A DNA stretch of 64,000 nucleotides from JAZBPO01 sp963691775 (GTDB lineage: Bacteria; Pseudomonadota; Gammaproteobacteria; Pseudomonadales; Azotimanducaceae): contig OY829369.1 of the NCBI GenBank assembly GCA_963691775.1, positions 3,100,001-3,164,000 of the forward strand, written 5' to 3'. Position 1 is the first letter of the stretch. The number at the start of each line of letters is the position of its first letter. The notes beneath the pieces are model-generated. The model did no database searches and was not told the DNA's origin. It was given only the letters and a program-made list of their open reading frames with translations. The translations under genes and the position numbers were made by a program. Below, piece after piece: positions 41,819-50,553 of the stretch.

Positions 41819-43195
41819 ATGGACGAACTCCTCCAGCGTCTCGAAGCACTGCTCGGACCGGGCGGCGTGCTTACGGGCGAGGACGTGCGGTCACGCGCGG
41901 CAGGGGTCTGGCGCAGCGATCCGATCGGCGCTGGCGCCATCGTGCGGCCGCGTGAAACCGAAGAGGTCTCCGCGATCCTCGCGCTGTGCCATGAACGCGG
42001 TCAGAGCGTGGTGACGCACGGAGGTCTCACCGGCCTCGTCCATGGCGCCGATAGCGAGGGTGCGGACCTCGTCCTGTCCACGGAGCGCATGACGCGCATC
42101 GAGGAGATCGATCCGGTCGACCGTACGGTGCGCGCACAGGCCGGGGTTGTACTGCAGACCCTTCAGGAAGCTGTCGCCGAGCACGATCTCATCTTTCCCC
42201 TTGATCTTGGCGCTCGCGGCAGCTGCCGGATCGGCGGCAATCTGGCCACCAACGCGGGCGGCAATCGTGTCGTGCGTTACGGCATGACGCGGGAAAACAC
42301 GCTGGGCGTGGAGGCAGTACTCGCCGACGGCACGGTCGTCCCGGCGCTCAATCGCATGGTGAAGAACAACTCAGGCTTCGATCTGAAGCATTGGTTCATC
42401 GGCACCGAGGGTACGCTCGGCGTCGTCACGCAGGCCGTGTTGCGCCTGCGCGAGGCCCCCCGGTCGCGGGTGAGCGCTCTGCTTGCCGTGGACTCCTTCG
42501 CATCCGTTGCGCGCCTGCTCAAGCACCTCGATGCCTCGCTCGGAGGCGGGCTGTCTGCGTTCGAGGTCATGTGGCGCGACTTCTACGACGTTGTCTCCCG
42601 GCCCCCGGTGCGCAGCAGCCCGCCGATCTCAGGGGCATACCCCTTCTACGTTCTTTGTGAAGCCATGGGCGGTGACCCGACCGCGGACGCACAGCGGTTC
42701 GAGAACGCGCTCGGCCAAGCCCTAGAAGAGGGCCTGGCGGTCGATGCGATACTCGCCGACACCGAAGCGCGTCAGGCCGAACTCTGGCACATGCGTGATT
42801 CCGTGGAGGCGCTGTTCGCCTTCGGTCCGTATCAGATTTTCGACGTCAGCCTGCCGATTTCGGCCATGGAGACCTACGTAGGTCAGGTGAGTCAGGGTAT
42901 TCAGGCGATTGCCGCCGATGCCCGTCTGTTCACCTTCGGTCATCTTGGCGATGGCAATCTGCACTTTCTCGCATCGCCGGGGGCAGGCGATGAAGCCACT
43001 GTGGAGGCGGTCGAGCGAGCCGTCTATGAGCCCCTGGCTGCCGTGGGTGGTGGCGTGTCGGCCGAGCACGGGATCGGTCTGGAGAAGAAGCGCTGGCTCT
43101 CGCTGTCGCGAAGTCCGGCGGAGATTGCGCTCATGGAGCGCATGCGCAGGGCCTTGGATCCGAAGGGGATCCTCAATCCCGGCAAGGTGATCTGA
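41819..43195 (+). CDS. FAD-linked oxidase of the GlcD/D-2-hydroxyacid dehydrogenase family
   Basis: A 458-residue flavoprotein with the FAD-binding (PCMH) half carrying HGGLTGLVHGAD and GGNLATNAGGNR, then a C-terminal domain with HLGDGNLHF and the family-defining EHGIGLEKKRW and DPKGILNPGKV. It would oxidise a D-2-hydroxyacid (glycolate, D-lactate or D-2-hydroxyglutarate type). The preferred start is the ATG at 41819, since GGAGG lies 8 bases upstream; an ATG at 41801 adds six residues. It sits between SnoaL-like and amidase genes in the same strand run. Confidence 0.92.
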   Translation: MDELLQRLEALLGPGGVLTGEDVRSRAAGVWRSDPIGAGAIVRPRETEEVSAILALCHERGQSVVTHGGLTGLVHGADSEGADLVLSTERMTRIEEIDPVDRTVRAQAGVVLQTLQEAVAEHDLIFPLDLGARGSCRIGGNLATNAGGNRVVRYGMTRENTLGVEAVLADGTVVPALNRMVKNNSGFDLKHWFIGTEGTLGVVTQAVLRLREAPRSRVSALLAVDSFASVARLLKHLDASLGGGLSAFEVMWRDFYDVVSRPPVRSSPPISGAYPFYVLCEAMGGDPTADAQRFENALGQALEEGLAVDAILADTEARQAELWHMRDSVEALFAFGPYQIFDVSLPISAMETYVGQVSQGIQAIAADARLFTFGHLGDGNLHFLASPGAGDEATVEAVERAVYEPLAAVGGGVSAEHGIGLEKKRWLSLSRSPAEIALMERMRRALDPKGILNPGKVI

Positions 43196-43217
43196 GCCGG
43201 CCAGCGGAGAACCGACC

Positions 43218-44654
43218 ATGGACTCATCGCTCAACGCGGACCCCGATCGCCTGCTTGGCGCTGACCTGGTCGACGCAGCTGAGCTCCTCGCGGCCGGGCG
43301 CGTCGGCGCCGAGACGCTGACGCAGCTTGTCTTCGACCGCATCCGGTCGACCGACGCGCATCATCGAGCTTTCCAGATGCTGCGAGAGACGGAGGCGCTT
43401 GCCGAGGCCCGCGCTTGCGATGCGCGACGAGCTTCGGGGGAACCGCTTGGTGCCCTGCATGGCGTGCCGATCGCGATCAAGGATCTGATCGATCTTGCGG
43501 GTACTCCCAACACCATGGGCTCGCCGGTGTATGCGGATCGCGTCTCCGAGGCAGACGCCGAGGTCGTGCGCCGTCTGAAAGCGGCGGGCGCGGTCATCAT
43601 CGGCAAGGTGAAGCAGACCGAGGGCGCATTCTCGAATCACCATCCAAGCGTGCTGCCGCCCCTGAACCCCTGGAGCGCAGAAGCCTGGACTGGCGTTTCG
43701 TCGAGCGGGTCCGGGGTGGCGCCAGCCGCGCGCCTGTGCTTCGGAACCCTCGGTACGGATACGGGCGGTTCCATTCGCTTCCCCTGCGCTGCGAATGGGC
43801 TGGCGGGGTTGAAGGCGACCTATGGCCGTGTCAGCCGGCGAGGTGCTTTCCCGCTCGCGGAGTCGCTCGATCACATCGGTCCTATGGCACGCACGGTTGC
43901 GGACGTGGCGCGCCTGTTCGCGGTCATTGCCGGCCACGATCCCGAGGACCCGACCTCGGTAAATCTGCCGGTTCCGGATGTCGATGTCGCGCTTGGCGAT
44001 ACGCTCGGGGGACTGCGTCTGGGCATCGATCGGCAATGGATTCGCGCCGGTGTGCACGATGTCGTTGCGGAAGCCTCGGAGGCAGCCGCAGAGGTGCTTG
44101 CGAGCTTGGGTGTCGAAATCGTCGACTGCAGAGCGCCAGACCCGTCGGAACTCGTAGCGGGCTGGGGCATTACTGCCGGGGTGGAGGCAGCGGTGGCCCA
44201 TCGCTCGACCTTCCCGGCCCGCCGTGATGAGTTCGGCCCCGTATTCGCCGCGCTTCTTGATCTCGGTTTGCGCAGCTCTGCCCTCAGCTATGCGGTGCTG
44301 GAGCGTGAGCGACTGCGCTATGGACATGCGCTCGACAGGGTCTTCGAGGATGTCGACGCGCTCATCGTTCCCGCCATGCCCTTTGCGGTGCCGAACGCAG
44401 ACGTCATGGCGCGAGCCGACGTTCCGGTGTCTGAGGCAGAGCCGATCACCTTCACGGCGCCTTTCGACTATTCGGGGCATCCCGCGCTGACGATCCCGAG
44501 CGGTGTCGATGCTGAGGGTCTGCCGCTCGCGTTCCAGCTTGTCGGGCGGCGTTTCGGGGAGGCGGTACTGTTTGCGCTCGGCGCTGCCTATGAGCGAGTC
44601 CGCGGCCCCATGCCGGCGCCGCCCGGGGTGCCGGCGGCGCCGGTGAGCAGCTAA
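43218..44654 (+). CDS. Amidase signature-family enzyme
   Basis: A 478-residue amidase with the Ser-cisSer-Lys triad visible: catalytic Lys in IAIKDLIDLAGTPN, cis-Ser in GVSSSGSGVAP and nucleophile Ser in GTDTGGSIRFPCAANGLAG. It hydrolyses amides (or esters) of unknown structure, releasing ammonia and a carboxylate. It is cytoplasmic with no signal. The ATG at 43218 lies 22 bases after the flavoprotein stop, completing the run that starts at 37662. Family chemistry is firm; the substrate is not. Confidence 0.92.
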   Translation: MDSSLNADPDRLLGADLVDAAELLAAGRVGAETLTQLVFDRIRSTDAHHRAFQMLRETEALAEARACDARRASGEPLGALHGVPIAIKDLIDLAGTPNTMGSPVYADRVSEADAEVVRRLKAAGAVIIGKVKQTEGAFSNHHPSVLPPLNPWSAEAWTGVSSSGSGVAPAARLCFGTLGTDTGGSIRFPCAANGLAGLKATYGRVSRRGAFPLAESLDHIGPMARTVADVARLFAVIAGHDPEDPTSVNLPVPDVDVALGDTLGGLRLGIDRQWIRAGVHDVVAEASEAAAEVLASLGVEIVDCRAPDPSELVAGWGITAGVEAAVAHRSTFPARRDEFGPVFAALLDLGLRSSALSYAVLERERLRYGHALDRVFEDVDALIVPAMPFAVPNADVMARADVPVSEAEPITFTAPFDYSGHPALTIPSGVDAEGLPLAFQLVGRRFGEAVLFALGAAYERVRGPMPAPPGVPAAPVSS

Positions 44655-44723
44655 CCTGCAGATGGGCAGGCCGAGCGGCCCGTACTAGTATCTACGGCAC
44701 GCCGTCACGCTCAGGAGGAGTCC

Positions 44724-45125
44724 GTGTCCGAAACGCCCAGCGCCCGCGAAACGCTCGCCGAGATGGGGCTCATGAAGAACGGAGCGCCCGACATGCTCGA
44801 ACTCGGCTATGCCTTCGGCGCAGGCATGGTCGTCGCCGACGGCAGGATAGATCCGGACGAGCTGTACTTCACGGCGGCACTTGCGTCAGAGCTCTTCCCC
44901 GGCTTCGACAGTGAAGTGTTCGAGCAGCGCTGCCGCGACAACCCCGCACCGCCGACCGTAGGGCAGCTTGCGCCTCTGCTGGCCGAAGCGCTTGCCGAGC
45001 CGCAGCGTCAGGTCATCTTCGACTTCATGTTCTCGGTATGTCAGACGGATGGAGAGATCGCGCCGGAGGAGCTTGCGCTGCTCCGCACCACCGCACGTGA
45101 TCTGCGCCTGCCGTTCGGCAGCTGA
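44724..45125 (+). CDS. TerB-like protein
   Basis: A 133-residue helical protein resembling the TerB/DjlA N-terminal fold: an Asp-rich N-terminal turn (GMVVADGRIDPDELYF) and a second acidic motif near the C-terminus (VCQTDGEIAPEELALLRTTARDL), the two-fold acidic pattern of TerB domains. These bind metal and associate with membranes or stress responses; no tellurite gene is adjacent. GGAGGAG precedes GTG at 44724. A soluble regulatory or stress role is inferred. Confidence 0.75.
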   Translation: MSETPSARETLAEMGLMKNGAPDMLELGYAFGAGMVVADGRIDPDELYFTAALASELFPGFDSEVFEQRCRDNPAPPTVGQLAPLLAEALAEPQRQVIFDFMFSVCQTDGEIAPEELALLRTTARDLRLPFGS

Positions 45126-45144
45126 AGCGAAGCGAGTCTGCGCG

Positions 45145-45399
45145 TCAGGCGCCGATCCGTGTCTCGATGGCATGGGGCGCCCGCTGGCATCGACGCAGCT
45201 CCAGCGGGATCGAGATGCCGAGCTCCCGATAGGTGAAGCCCGCCAGCGGCACGTAGCCGCTGGGAAGGGTGGCGGCAGTGCCGCACATGGCCCGGACAAT
45301 CCTCTGGCTGCGACAGCGCAGACGCGCGCCGGCGTCGAGGCGCAGATGGTCGCGTGCATGGGGCGCCTCGCCTGCAAGCAGCCATACGATCGTGCTCAT
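45145..45399 (-). CDS. Uncharacterised protein, possibly the intact end of a frameshifted gene
   Basis: An 84-residue reading frame with strong wobble GC bias (MSTIVWLLAGEAPHAR, CGTAATLPSGYVPLAGFTYREL) and no named family. The ATG at 45399 has no Shine-Dalgarno. The same frame continues upstream without a stop to 45540 (IDRIFAQLTGNYLPAG, VRDLDELSALFPFLS) with the same codon bias but no usual start codon, and a hydrophobic N-terminal segment appears in another frame up to GTG 45634 (ALAVAIAVAAASASW). The real gene was therefore probably longer, about 45145-45634, and has lost its frame near 45500-45540. Confidence 0.5.
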   Translation of the reverse strand: MSTIVWLLAGEAPHARDHLRLDAGARLRCRSQRIVRAMCGTAATLPSGYVPLAGFTYRELGISIPLELRRCQRAPHAIETRIGA

Positions 45400-45696
45400 C
45401 GCGAGGGAGCCTGTGGATAAGAACGGGAACAGGGCGCTCAGTTCATCCAGATCGCGAACTATGAAGCCGGCGGGCAGGTAATTGCCGGTCAGCTGCGCGA
45501 ATATCCTATCGATGACCGTACGCAGCGGTGCTATCGGTCAGCATCCGACCCTCCGCAGCATGCAACGTGCGGGCATGTTCTCGCACCCATGACGCACTTG
45601 CCGCGGCCACCGCTATGGCAACCGCCAGCGCCACCGCCGTGTCATGTCATCGCTGCAGGATCATGGCACCATCGCGACTCTTCACAGGAGCACCTC

Positions 45697-46140
45697 ATGG
45701 ATTGGCAGATTTATCTGTCGGGCGAGATTCACAGCGACTGGCGCGAACGCATCGTCGCTGGCGCAGCGGAGCTGCCCGTGCTGTTCTCCTCGCCCGTCAC
45801 GGATCACACCGCCAGCGATGCGGCCGGCGATGGGTTGGGGGAGGAACGCGAGGGCTTTTGGCGCGATCACCGCTCAGCGAAGGTCAATGCGATCCGCACG
45901 CGTACGCTCATCGAGCAGTGCGACGTCGCGGTGATCCGCTTCGGTGAGAAGTACCGGCAGTGGAACGCCGCGTTCGATGCGGGGTTCTGCGCTGCCCTCG
46001 GCAAGCCATACATCACCTTGCACGATGTCGCCCTCGTCCATGCGTTGAAGGAGGTTGATGCTGCGGCGCTGGCGTGGGCGCAAACGCCAGCGCAGGTCGT
46101 CGAGCTTCTCACCTACACCGTCGGGCAGGGCCGGGCGTAG
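45697..46140 (+). CDS. ytoQ: YtoQ-family protein
   Basis: A 147-residue protein of the YtoQ family (IYLSGEIHSDWRERI at the N-terminus; REGFWRDHRSAKVNAIRTRTLIEQCDVAVIRFGEKYRQWN; ALGKPYITLHD), with a nucleoside 2-deoxyribosyltransferase-like fold. An ACAGGAG Shine-Dalgarno precedes the ATG at 45697, so an upstream in-frame ATG was rejected. The in-cell role of YtoQ is not established; hydrolysis or transfer at an N-glycosidic bond is possible by fold. Its stop overlaps the next start by one base (TAGTG). Confidence 0.9.
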   Translation: MDWQIYLSGEIHSDWRERIVAGAAELPVLFSSPVTDHTASDAAGDGLGEEREGFWRDHRSAKVNAIRTRTLIEQCDVAVIRFGEKYRQWNAAFDAGFCAALGKPYITLHDVALVHALKEVDAAALAWAQTPAQVVELLTYTVGQGRA

Positions 46141-46577
46141 TGGCGCGGCTGTCGCCCGAATTCGAATCGTTGCACCGGCGCGCGCTCGAGCTGGCGCGCC
46201 CCATGCTCGAGCGCTTCGGTGGCTTCTATCCGTTTGGCGTGGGCGTGGATCGCAGCGGCGAACTGATCAGCGTGCCCGTTTGCGACGACGAGGATCAGGG
46301 CTCGGGTACGCTCATCGAGGCCCTGCGCCTGACCATGCGCACCGCGGCCTTGCAGCGTCGTTTCATCGCTTCTGCGGTCGCCTACGACGCGACCCTGTCC
46401 GTGCAGGAAACCGGGCGCACCTTCGATGTGGTCGCCATGGAGCTCGACGACCGACACGGCCGCTCCATCGTGTCCTACGTGCCTTATTCCGGCAGCGGTG
46501 AGGACTGCCGCTTCGGGGAGGCGATGATCGATCCGGGCGAGCATGAGATCTTTGGTGATCTCCCTGCGGGGCATTGA
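46140..46577 (+). CDS. Uncharacterised small cytoplasmic protein
   Basis: A 145-residue protein with no signal or membrane segment (FESLHRRALELARPMLERFGGFYPFGVGVD, DDRHGRSIVSYVPYSGSGEDCRFGEA). I do not recognise a named family. GTG at 46140 overlaps the YtoQ stop by one base, so it is translationally coupled and probably acts with YtoQ. The pattern of alternating hydrophobic and charged residues looks like a compact alpha/beta domain. Function unknown. Confidence 0.75.
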   Translation: MARLSPEFESLHRRALELARPMLERFGGFYPFGVGVDRSGELISVPVCDDEDQGSGTLIEALRLTMRTAALQRRFIASAVAYDATLSVQETGRTFDVVAMELDDRHGRSIVSYVPYSGSGEDCRFGEAMIDPGEHEIFGDLPAGH

Positions 46578-46591
46578 GCAGGGCACCAGGC

Positions 46592-47041
46592 ATGGCCACA
46601 CACCATCTTGCGCACCTGAACATCGCGCGCCTGCGAGCGCCCTATGATGCTCCCGAGCTTGCCGGCTTCGTTGCCGGTGTTGCGGGGATCAATGCGATCG
46701 CCGATGCCACCCCGGGTTTTGTCTGGCGCCTGGATGACGAGGACGACGATGCCCCGAGCGTGGAGGCCTTTGGTGCCGACATGCTCGTCAATCTTTCGGT
46801 CTGGGAGAGTCTCTCGGCGCTTCATGGATTTGTGTTCCAGACCGAGCACGCGACCTACATGCGTCGGCGGCGTGAGTGGTTCGAGCGCATGATGGAGCCG
46901 TCTTTCGTGCTCTGGTGGATCCCGGTCGGTAAGGAACCGAGCGTTTTCGAGGCCAAGCGAGCGCTTCAGACGCTGCGTCGTCAGGGCGCCTCGCCCGCAG
47001 CCTTCGATTTCCGTTCGCCCTTCCCTGCGCCGGAACACTGA
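46592..47041 (+). CDS. DUF3291 protein
   Basis: A 149-residue protein with the DUF3291 signature: HHLAHLNIARLRAPYDAPELAGFVAGVAGINAIAD, PGFVWRLDDED, MLVNLSVWESLSALHGFVFQ and WFERMMEPSFVLWWIPVG. The fold is ferredoxin-like and similar to antibiotic-biosynthesis monooxygenases; no reaction is assigned. The ATG at 46592 was chosen over TTG 46574, which overlaps the previous stop. It follows the YtoQ pair by 14 bases. Confidence 0.88.
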   Translation: MATHHLAHLNIARLRAPYDAPELAGFVAGVAGINAIADATPGFVWRLDDEDDDAPSVEAFGADMLVNLSVWESLSALHGFVFQTEHATYMRRRREWFERMMEPSFVLWWIPVGKEPSVFEAKRALQTLRRQGASPAAFDFRSPFPAPEH

Positions 47042-47121
47042 GCGCACGTCCCCTTATCGGCCTTCCGTGATCGCGCTGCAGCCGCCATGATGGGTGCAGA
47101 TCTTCGATTGGAGCCCGTCGC

Positions 47122-48558
47122 TTGACCACCGCTGAACTCGAGGCCACGGGTGCGCCGAAGGCCTCGCTCCATCGCGCGCTCGGCTTGCGCGACCTGGTGT
47201 TCTTCTACATCGCCTGCATCGTGTCGCTTTCTTCCCTGGCACAGGTCGCGCAGTTCGGGTTCGCGAGCATCTCGCTCTTCGTGCTCGCAATCTTCACCTT
47301 TCTCATCCCGAGTGCACTCATGGTGGCGGAGCTGCATGCGCGCATCCCGGAAGAGGGCGGTCTCTATCTCTGGACGCGTACGGCCTTCGGCGAACTCCAC
47401 GGCTTCATCTGCGCGTGGAGCTACTGGATTGCGAATATTGTCTTTCTGCCCACGGTCGCGTTGCTCATTTCAACGTCCGTGCTCTATGCCTTCGGGGAAG
47501 ATGCGATCGCTCTGGGCGAGAGCGGGCTCTACAACGCGATCGTGTGCCTGGGCGTGATCTGGGTGCTTACTGCCTTGAACTTCATCGGCATGGAGCGGGC
47601 GAAGTGGGTGCAGAACGTCGGAGGCGCTGCCTCGGCGGCAACGGTCGCTTTGCTTGCGGTCGTCGCTCTTGTCTACGTAAGCCGCTTCGGCAGCAGCCAG
47701 TCCTTCAGCGCGGCGGCGCTCGTGCCCGATCTGTTCAATCAGGATGTGATGGGCTATTTCGCCGTCGTCGCCTTCTGCTTCGGCGGTCTTGAGCTCGCAC
47801 CGATCATGGCCGGAGAGATCGACACGCCGGGGCGCACCGTGCCGCGAGCAATCCTGATCGCGTCAGTCTGCGTGGGCATCATCTACTTCGTGGGCACGAC
47901 GGCGCTGATCGTTGCGCTGCCCGAAGGCGATATCAGCGTGATAGAAGGTGTCGCGCAGGCCTTCTATGCGATGGATCAGGCGCTTGGTATCTCTGGGCTC
48001 GCGGTCGTCGGTGCACTGCTCGTTGCGGTTGCAACGCTCGGGCTCTTCGGGGCCTGGCTCACGGGAACGGCCCGGATTCCTTTCGTAATCGGCATCGCTC
48101 ACTACCTGCCGGAGCAATTTGCACGCGTGCATCCGGTACACGGCTCGCCCTGGGTTTCGCTGCTCGTGCAGGCGCTTCTGCTGACCATATTGCTGCTCAT
48201 GTCCGTGGCAGGGTCGACGGTGCAGGAGGCGTTCCTCGTCCTTCTCGACATGTCGATCATGCTGTACTTCATACCGTTCCTGTATCTGTTCCCGGCGTTC
48301 GCGCGGATCATGAGACGTTCCGCACCCGAGGAGGGGCTGTTCGACTTCTTTGCGCGCGGGCGGTTCTGGGTGTACGCGGTGACCGTCGCGGGCTTCATCA
48401 CGACGCTGATCTCTACCATCGTGTCCGCGGTCCCGACGGGCGAAATCGAAGACCCTACGCTGTTCGTGGTGAAGGTCGTGGGCGGCGCGGCCCTGCTCAT
48501 CTTCGTTGGTCTGTGCGTCTACGCGCGGCAGCGCAGACAGGCAGGTGCGGCTGGCTGA
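47122..48558 (+). CDS. APC-family amino acid permease
   Basis: A 478-residue transporter with about twelve membrane helices and the APC hallmarks: an N-terminal helix (GLRDLVFFYIACIVSLSSLAQ), ARIPEEGGLYLWTRTAFGELHGF, FAVVAFCFGGLELAPIMAGEIDTPGRTVPRA and NFIGMERAKWVQN. It would import an amino acid or related amine, or exchange it. It starts at TTG with GGAG 9 bases upstream. The neighbourhood does not reveal the substrate. The glutamate/GABA-antiporter subgroup is possible. Confidence 0.92.
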   Translation: MTTAELEATGAPKASLHRALGLRDLVFFYIACIVSLSSLAQVAQFGFASISLFVLAIFTFLIPSALMVAELHARIPEEGGLYLWTRTAFGELHGFICAWSYWIANIVFLPTVALLISTSVLYAFGEDAIALGESGLYNAIVCLGVIWVLTALNFIGMERAKWVQNVGGAASAATVALLAVVALVYVSRFGSSQSFSAAALVPDLFNQDVMGYFAVVAFCFGGLELAPIMAGEIDTPGRTVPRAILIASVCVGIIYFVGTTALIVALPEGDISVIEGVAQAFYAMDQALGISGLAVVGALLVAVATLGLFGAWLTGTARIPFVIGIAHYLPEQFARVHPVHGSPWVSLLVQALLLTILLLMSVAGSTVQEAFLVLLDMSIMLYFIPFLYLFPAFARIMRRSAPEEGLFDFFARGRFWVYAVTVAGFITTLISTIVSAVPTGEIEDPTLFVVKVVGGAALLIFVGLCVYARQRRQAGAAG

Positions 48559-48602
48559 CGCCCGAGCGTAAGATTGGAAGGGCCGCGATCGAGGAGAGGC
48601 GT

Positions 48603-49532
48603 GTGTCCGAGCCGATCTACAACCTGGTGTTTCGGGGGGAGGTGCTCGAGGGGCAGCACCGGGCTGTAGTCGCCAAGCGTCTAGCGGCGCTGCTTAAGAT
48701 CGACCCGGGGAAGGCGGGGACGCTCTTTTCGGGCCGGGCAATCGTGCTCAAGCGCAATGCTTCGAAGGCGGTCGCCGCAAAGTATCAGGCGGCCTTCAGA
48801 AAGGCGGGCGCGCGACTGCGGATCACGGCCGTTGAAAGCGCCGAGGTTGCGAAAAGCACGCCGTTGCGCGGATCGAGCAGCGAAGCTGCCGATGCGCTGC
48901 CCGCGCCGGCAGCGCCCGCACCTGCGGTGGCGAAAGCGCCTGGCGCAGAGGCTCCTTCGCTCGCGGAGCGCCTTGCGGCGCAGGCAGCTGAGCTGCCGCA
49001 AGCGGCGTCGCCGAGCGCTGCACCTTCTTCGTTGCCGGCCGCACGCGCGCGGGCCACCGTCCCTGCTTCGGCGCCAGCTGCGGAAGGGCAGCTGAGCGTG
49101 GCGCCCGCGTCAGGGGACCTGGTGCACGCGCACGAGCGGCCTCGGATCGAGGCCGTCGAAGTGGATGTCAGCCATCTCTCAGTGGCCCCGGCGGAGTCCG
49201 GGTCTCTCGAGGACCTCATCGCTCAGGTGCCCCCGCCGCCCGCACCCGATACGTCCGCGATTTCGCTTGCCGAGCTCGGATCAGAGCTCGTTGAGGCGAA
49301 GGCGGCCGTCGTGGCGAGTGTTGTTGCGCCGGACATCGGCCTTGCGCAGGCGGGCGAGGATCTGGAAACGCTGCCGACGCCACCACCGCCGCCCGTACCC
49401 GAGGTGAACTTCGGCGTAGCAGCGCTCGGCGCTGCCATGGACACGGCTGCCAAGCCGGCACCGCCGCCTGCGCCGGACGTGAGCCATATCAGTCTGGTGG
49501 CAGAGCGTGCGCGTTTCGCCGTGCCCGACTAG
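48603..49532 (+). CDS. Ala/Pro-rich repeat protein with N-terminal domain of unknown function
   Basis: A 309-residue protein. Residues 1-75 form a compact basic domain (YNLVFRGEVLEGQHRAVVAKRLAALL, FSGRAIVLKRNASKAVAAKYQAAFRKAGARLRI) found in many gammaproteobacterial proteins as a small N-terminal module. The rest is a long Ala/Pro/Ser linker with four related motifs near residues 187, 210, 260 and 285: VSHLSVAP, VPPPPAPDTSAISL, PPPPPVPEVN and PPPAPDVSHISL, a repeat suited to binding an SH3-like or other Pro-recognising partner. GGAGAGG precedes GTG at 48603. No membrane segment. Function unknown. Confidence 0.75.
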   Translation: MSEPIYNLVFRGEVLEGQHRAVVAKRLAALLKIDPGKAGTLFSGRAIVLKRNASKAVAAKYQAAFRKAGARLRITAVESAEVAKSTPLRGSSSEAADALPAPAAPAPAVAKAPGAEAPSLAERLAAQAAELPQAASPSAAPSSLPAARARATVPASAPAAEGQLSVAPASGDLVHAHERPRIEAVEVDVSHLSVAPAESGSLEDLIAQVPPPPAPDTSAISLAELGSELVEAKAAVVASVVAPDIGLAQAGEDLETLPTPPPPPVPEVNFGVAALGAAMDTAAKPAPPPAPDVSHISLVAERARFAVPD

Positions 49533-49557
49533 GCGCCTGTTCCCTGCATGAGCGGCC

Positions 49558-50553
49558 TCAGGTCTCGCTGAGGTCCGCGACTTCGAGGCTCATGCGGTCC
49601 CAGAGATCGTAGAGAAAGGTGCGCTGATCTTCAGGCGACTGCGGAATCTCTGCATAAGGAACGCGCCAGAAGCGCATACGTACGCGTGTATCGAGCCAGC
49701 TCCCGTTGAGGAGGCGCGCAAAGTCGGCGGAGCCTTCGAAGCCTGTGTGCGCACAGAGCACCAGGTCGCGGCGCGGATTGGCCTCGAACAGCGCCAGTGC
49801 ACCGGCGGGCTTCGGCGGCAGGACGTTCTGCCAGCCCCGGGCACGAGCAAGCGTTTCCGTATCGCCCTTCTCCTCGAGCCGCGTCAGCAGTGCCGCGCGC
49901 TTGGCCGCTGAGAAGCGGGTGCCTTCGGGATAGATCAGCACGCCGGTGCTGGCGGGCAGGTCTCGCGCCAGCGCCTTGATGCCCTCCACCTCCTTGGCAG
50001 TGTTCGTTGAGCTGCGGTCGGCAAAGTAGTTGGGCAGCCGGTTACCCACAATATCGAGGCACGGATCCAGGAGGAGTTCGCGCTTGAGTACGAAGCGCAA
50101 GCGCTTGCCGAATGCCGATGCGTAGAACACCACGGGGATCATGGTGTCGCCGATCGAACAGTGGCGCAGCAGCATGAGCGGAGCCTCGCCTTCGAGGGCA
50201 TCCGCGCCTTCGATCTCGAAGCGAAGGCGAAACAGGCGCACAGCCCAGGTGCGCAGAGCGCAGCACCACCAGTTCTGCAGGGCGTAGTTGGCGGCGAGCC
50301 ACGCCTCGCGCCCCGCACCATGGCGTCGCCAGCCGTGGCGGAGCCAGATCCACAGCGCGCGCAGGACACCGAGGCACTCGCACCAGGCATAGGCGGTGAC
50401 GAAGCCGACCATGCGCGGCAGGCTGCGGGCGCGCGGCAGAAACAGAGCGATCACAAGCGTCAGCGGCAGCCAGATCGGGAGCGTTGCGAAGAGCAGCGCA
50501 GTCAGGACGAACAGCAGCGGGACCGAGATGGCGCGCCGAACGAGGTTACTCAC
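49558..50553 (-). CDS. 1-acylglycerol-3-phosphate acyltransferase-like protein
   Basis: A 331-residue membrane acyltransferase (LPLAT superfamily, YihG-like). N-terminal helices (LFVLTALLFATLPIWLPLTLVIAL) lead to the catalytic His-x4-Asp motif RHCSIGDT, then the substrate motif IYPEGTRFS. It would acylate lysophosphatidic acid or a related lipid in membrane phospholipid synthesis. Its start overlaps the MFS gene stop by four bases, so the two form a unit. Convergent with the preceding proline-rich gene. Confidence 0.9.
   Translation of the reverse strand: MSNLVRRAISVPLLFVLTALLFATLPIWLPLTLVIALFLPRARSLPRMVGFVTAYAWCECLGVLRALWIWLRHGWRRHGAGREAWLAANYALQNWWCCALRTWAVRLFRLRFEIEGADALEGEAPLMLLRHCSIGDTMIPVVFYASAFGKRLRFVLKRELLLDPCLDIVGNRLPNYFADRSSTNTAKEVEGIKALARDLPASTGVLIYPEGTRFSAAKRAALLTRLEEKGDTETLARARGWQNVLPPKPAGALALFEANPRRDLVLCAHTGFEGSADFARLLNGSWLDTRVRMRFWRVPYAEIPQSPEDQRTFLYDLWDRMSLEVADLSET

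Noticed and set aside
45412..45420. A match to the DnaA box (TTATCCACA on the minus strand)
   Set aside because: Only one such 9-mer is visible, there is no AT-rich unwinding region and no dnaA, dnaN or gyrB gene nearby, so an origin is not supported.
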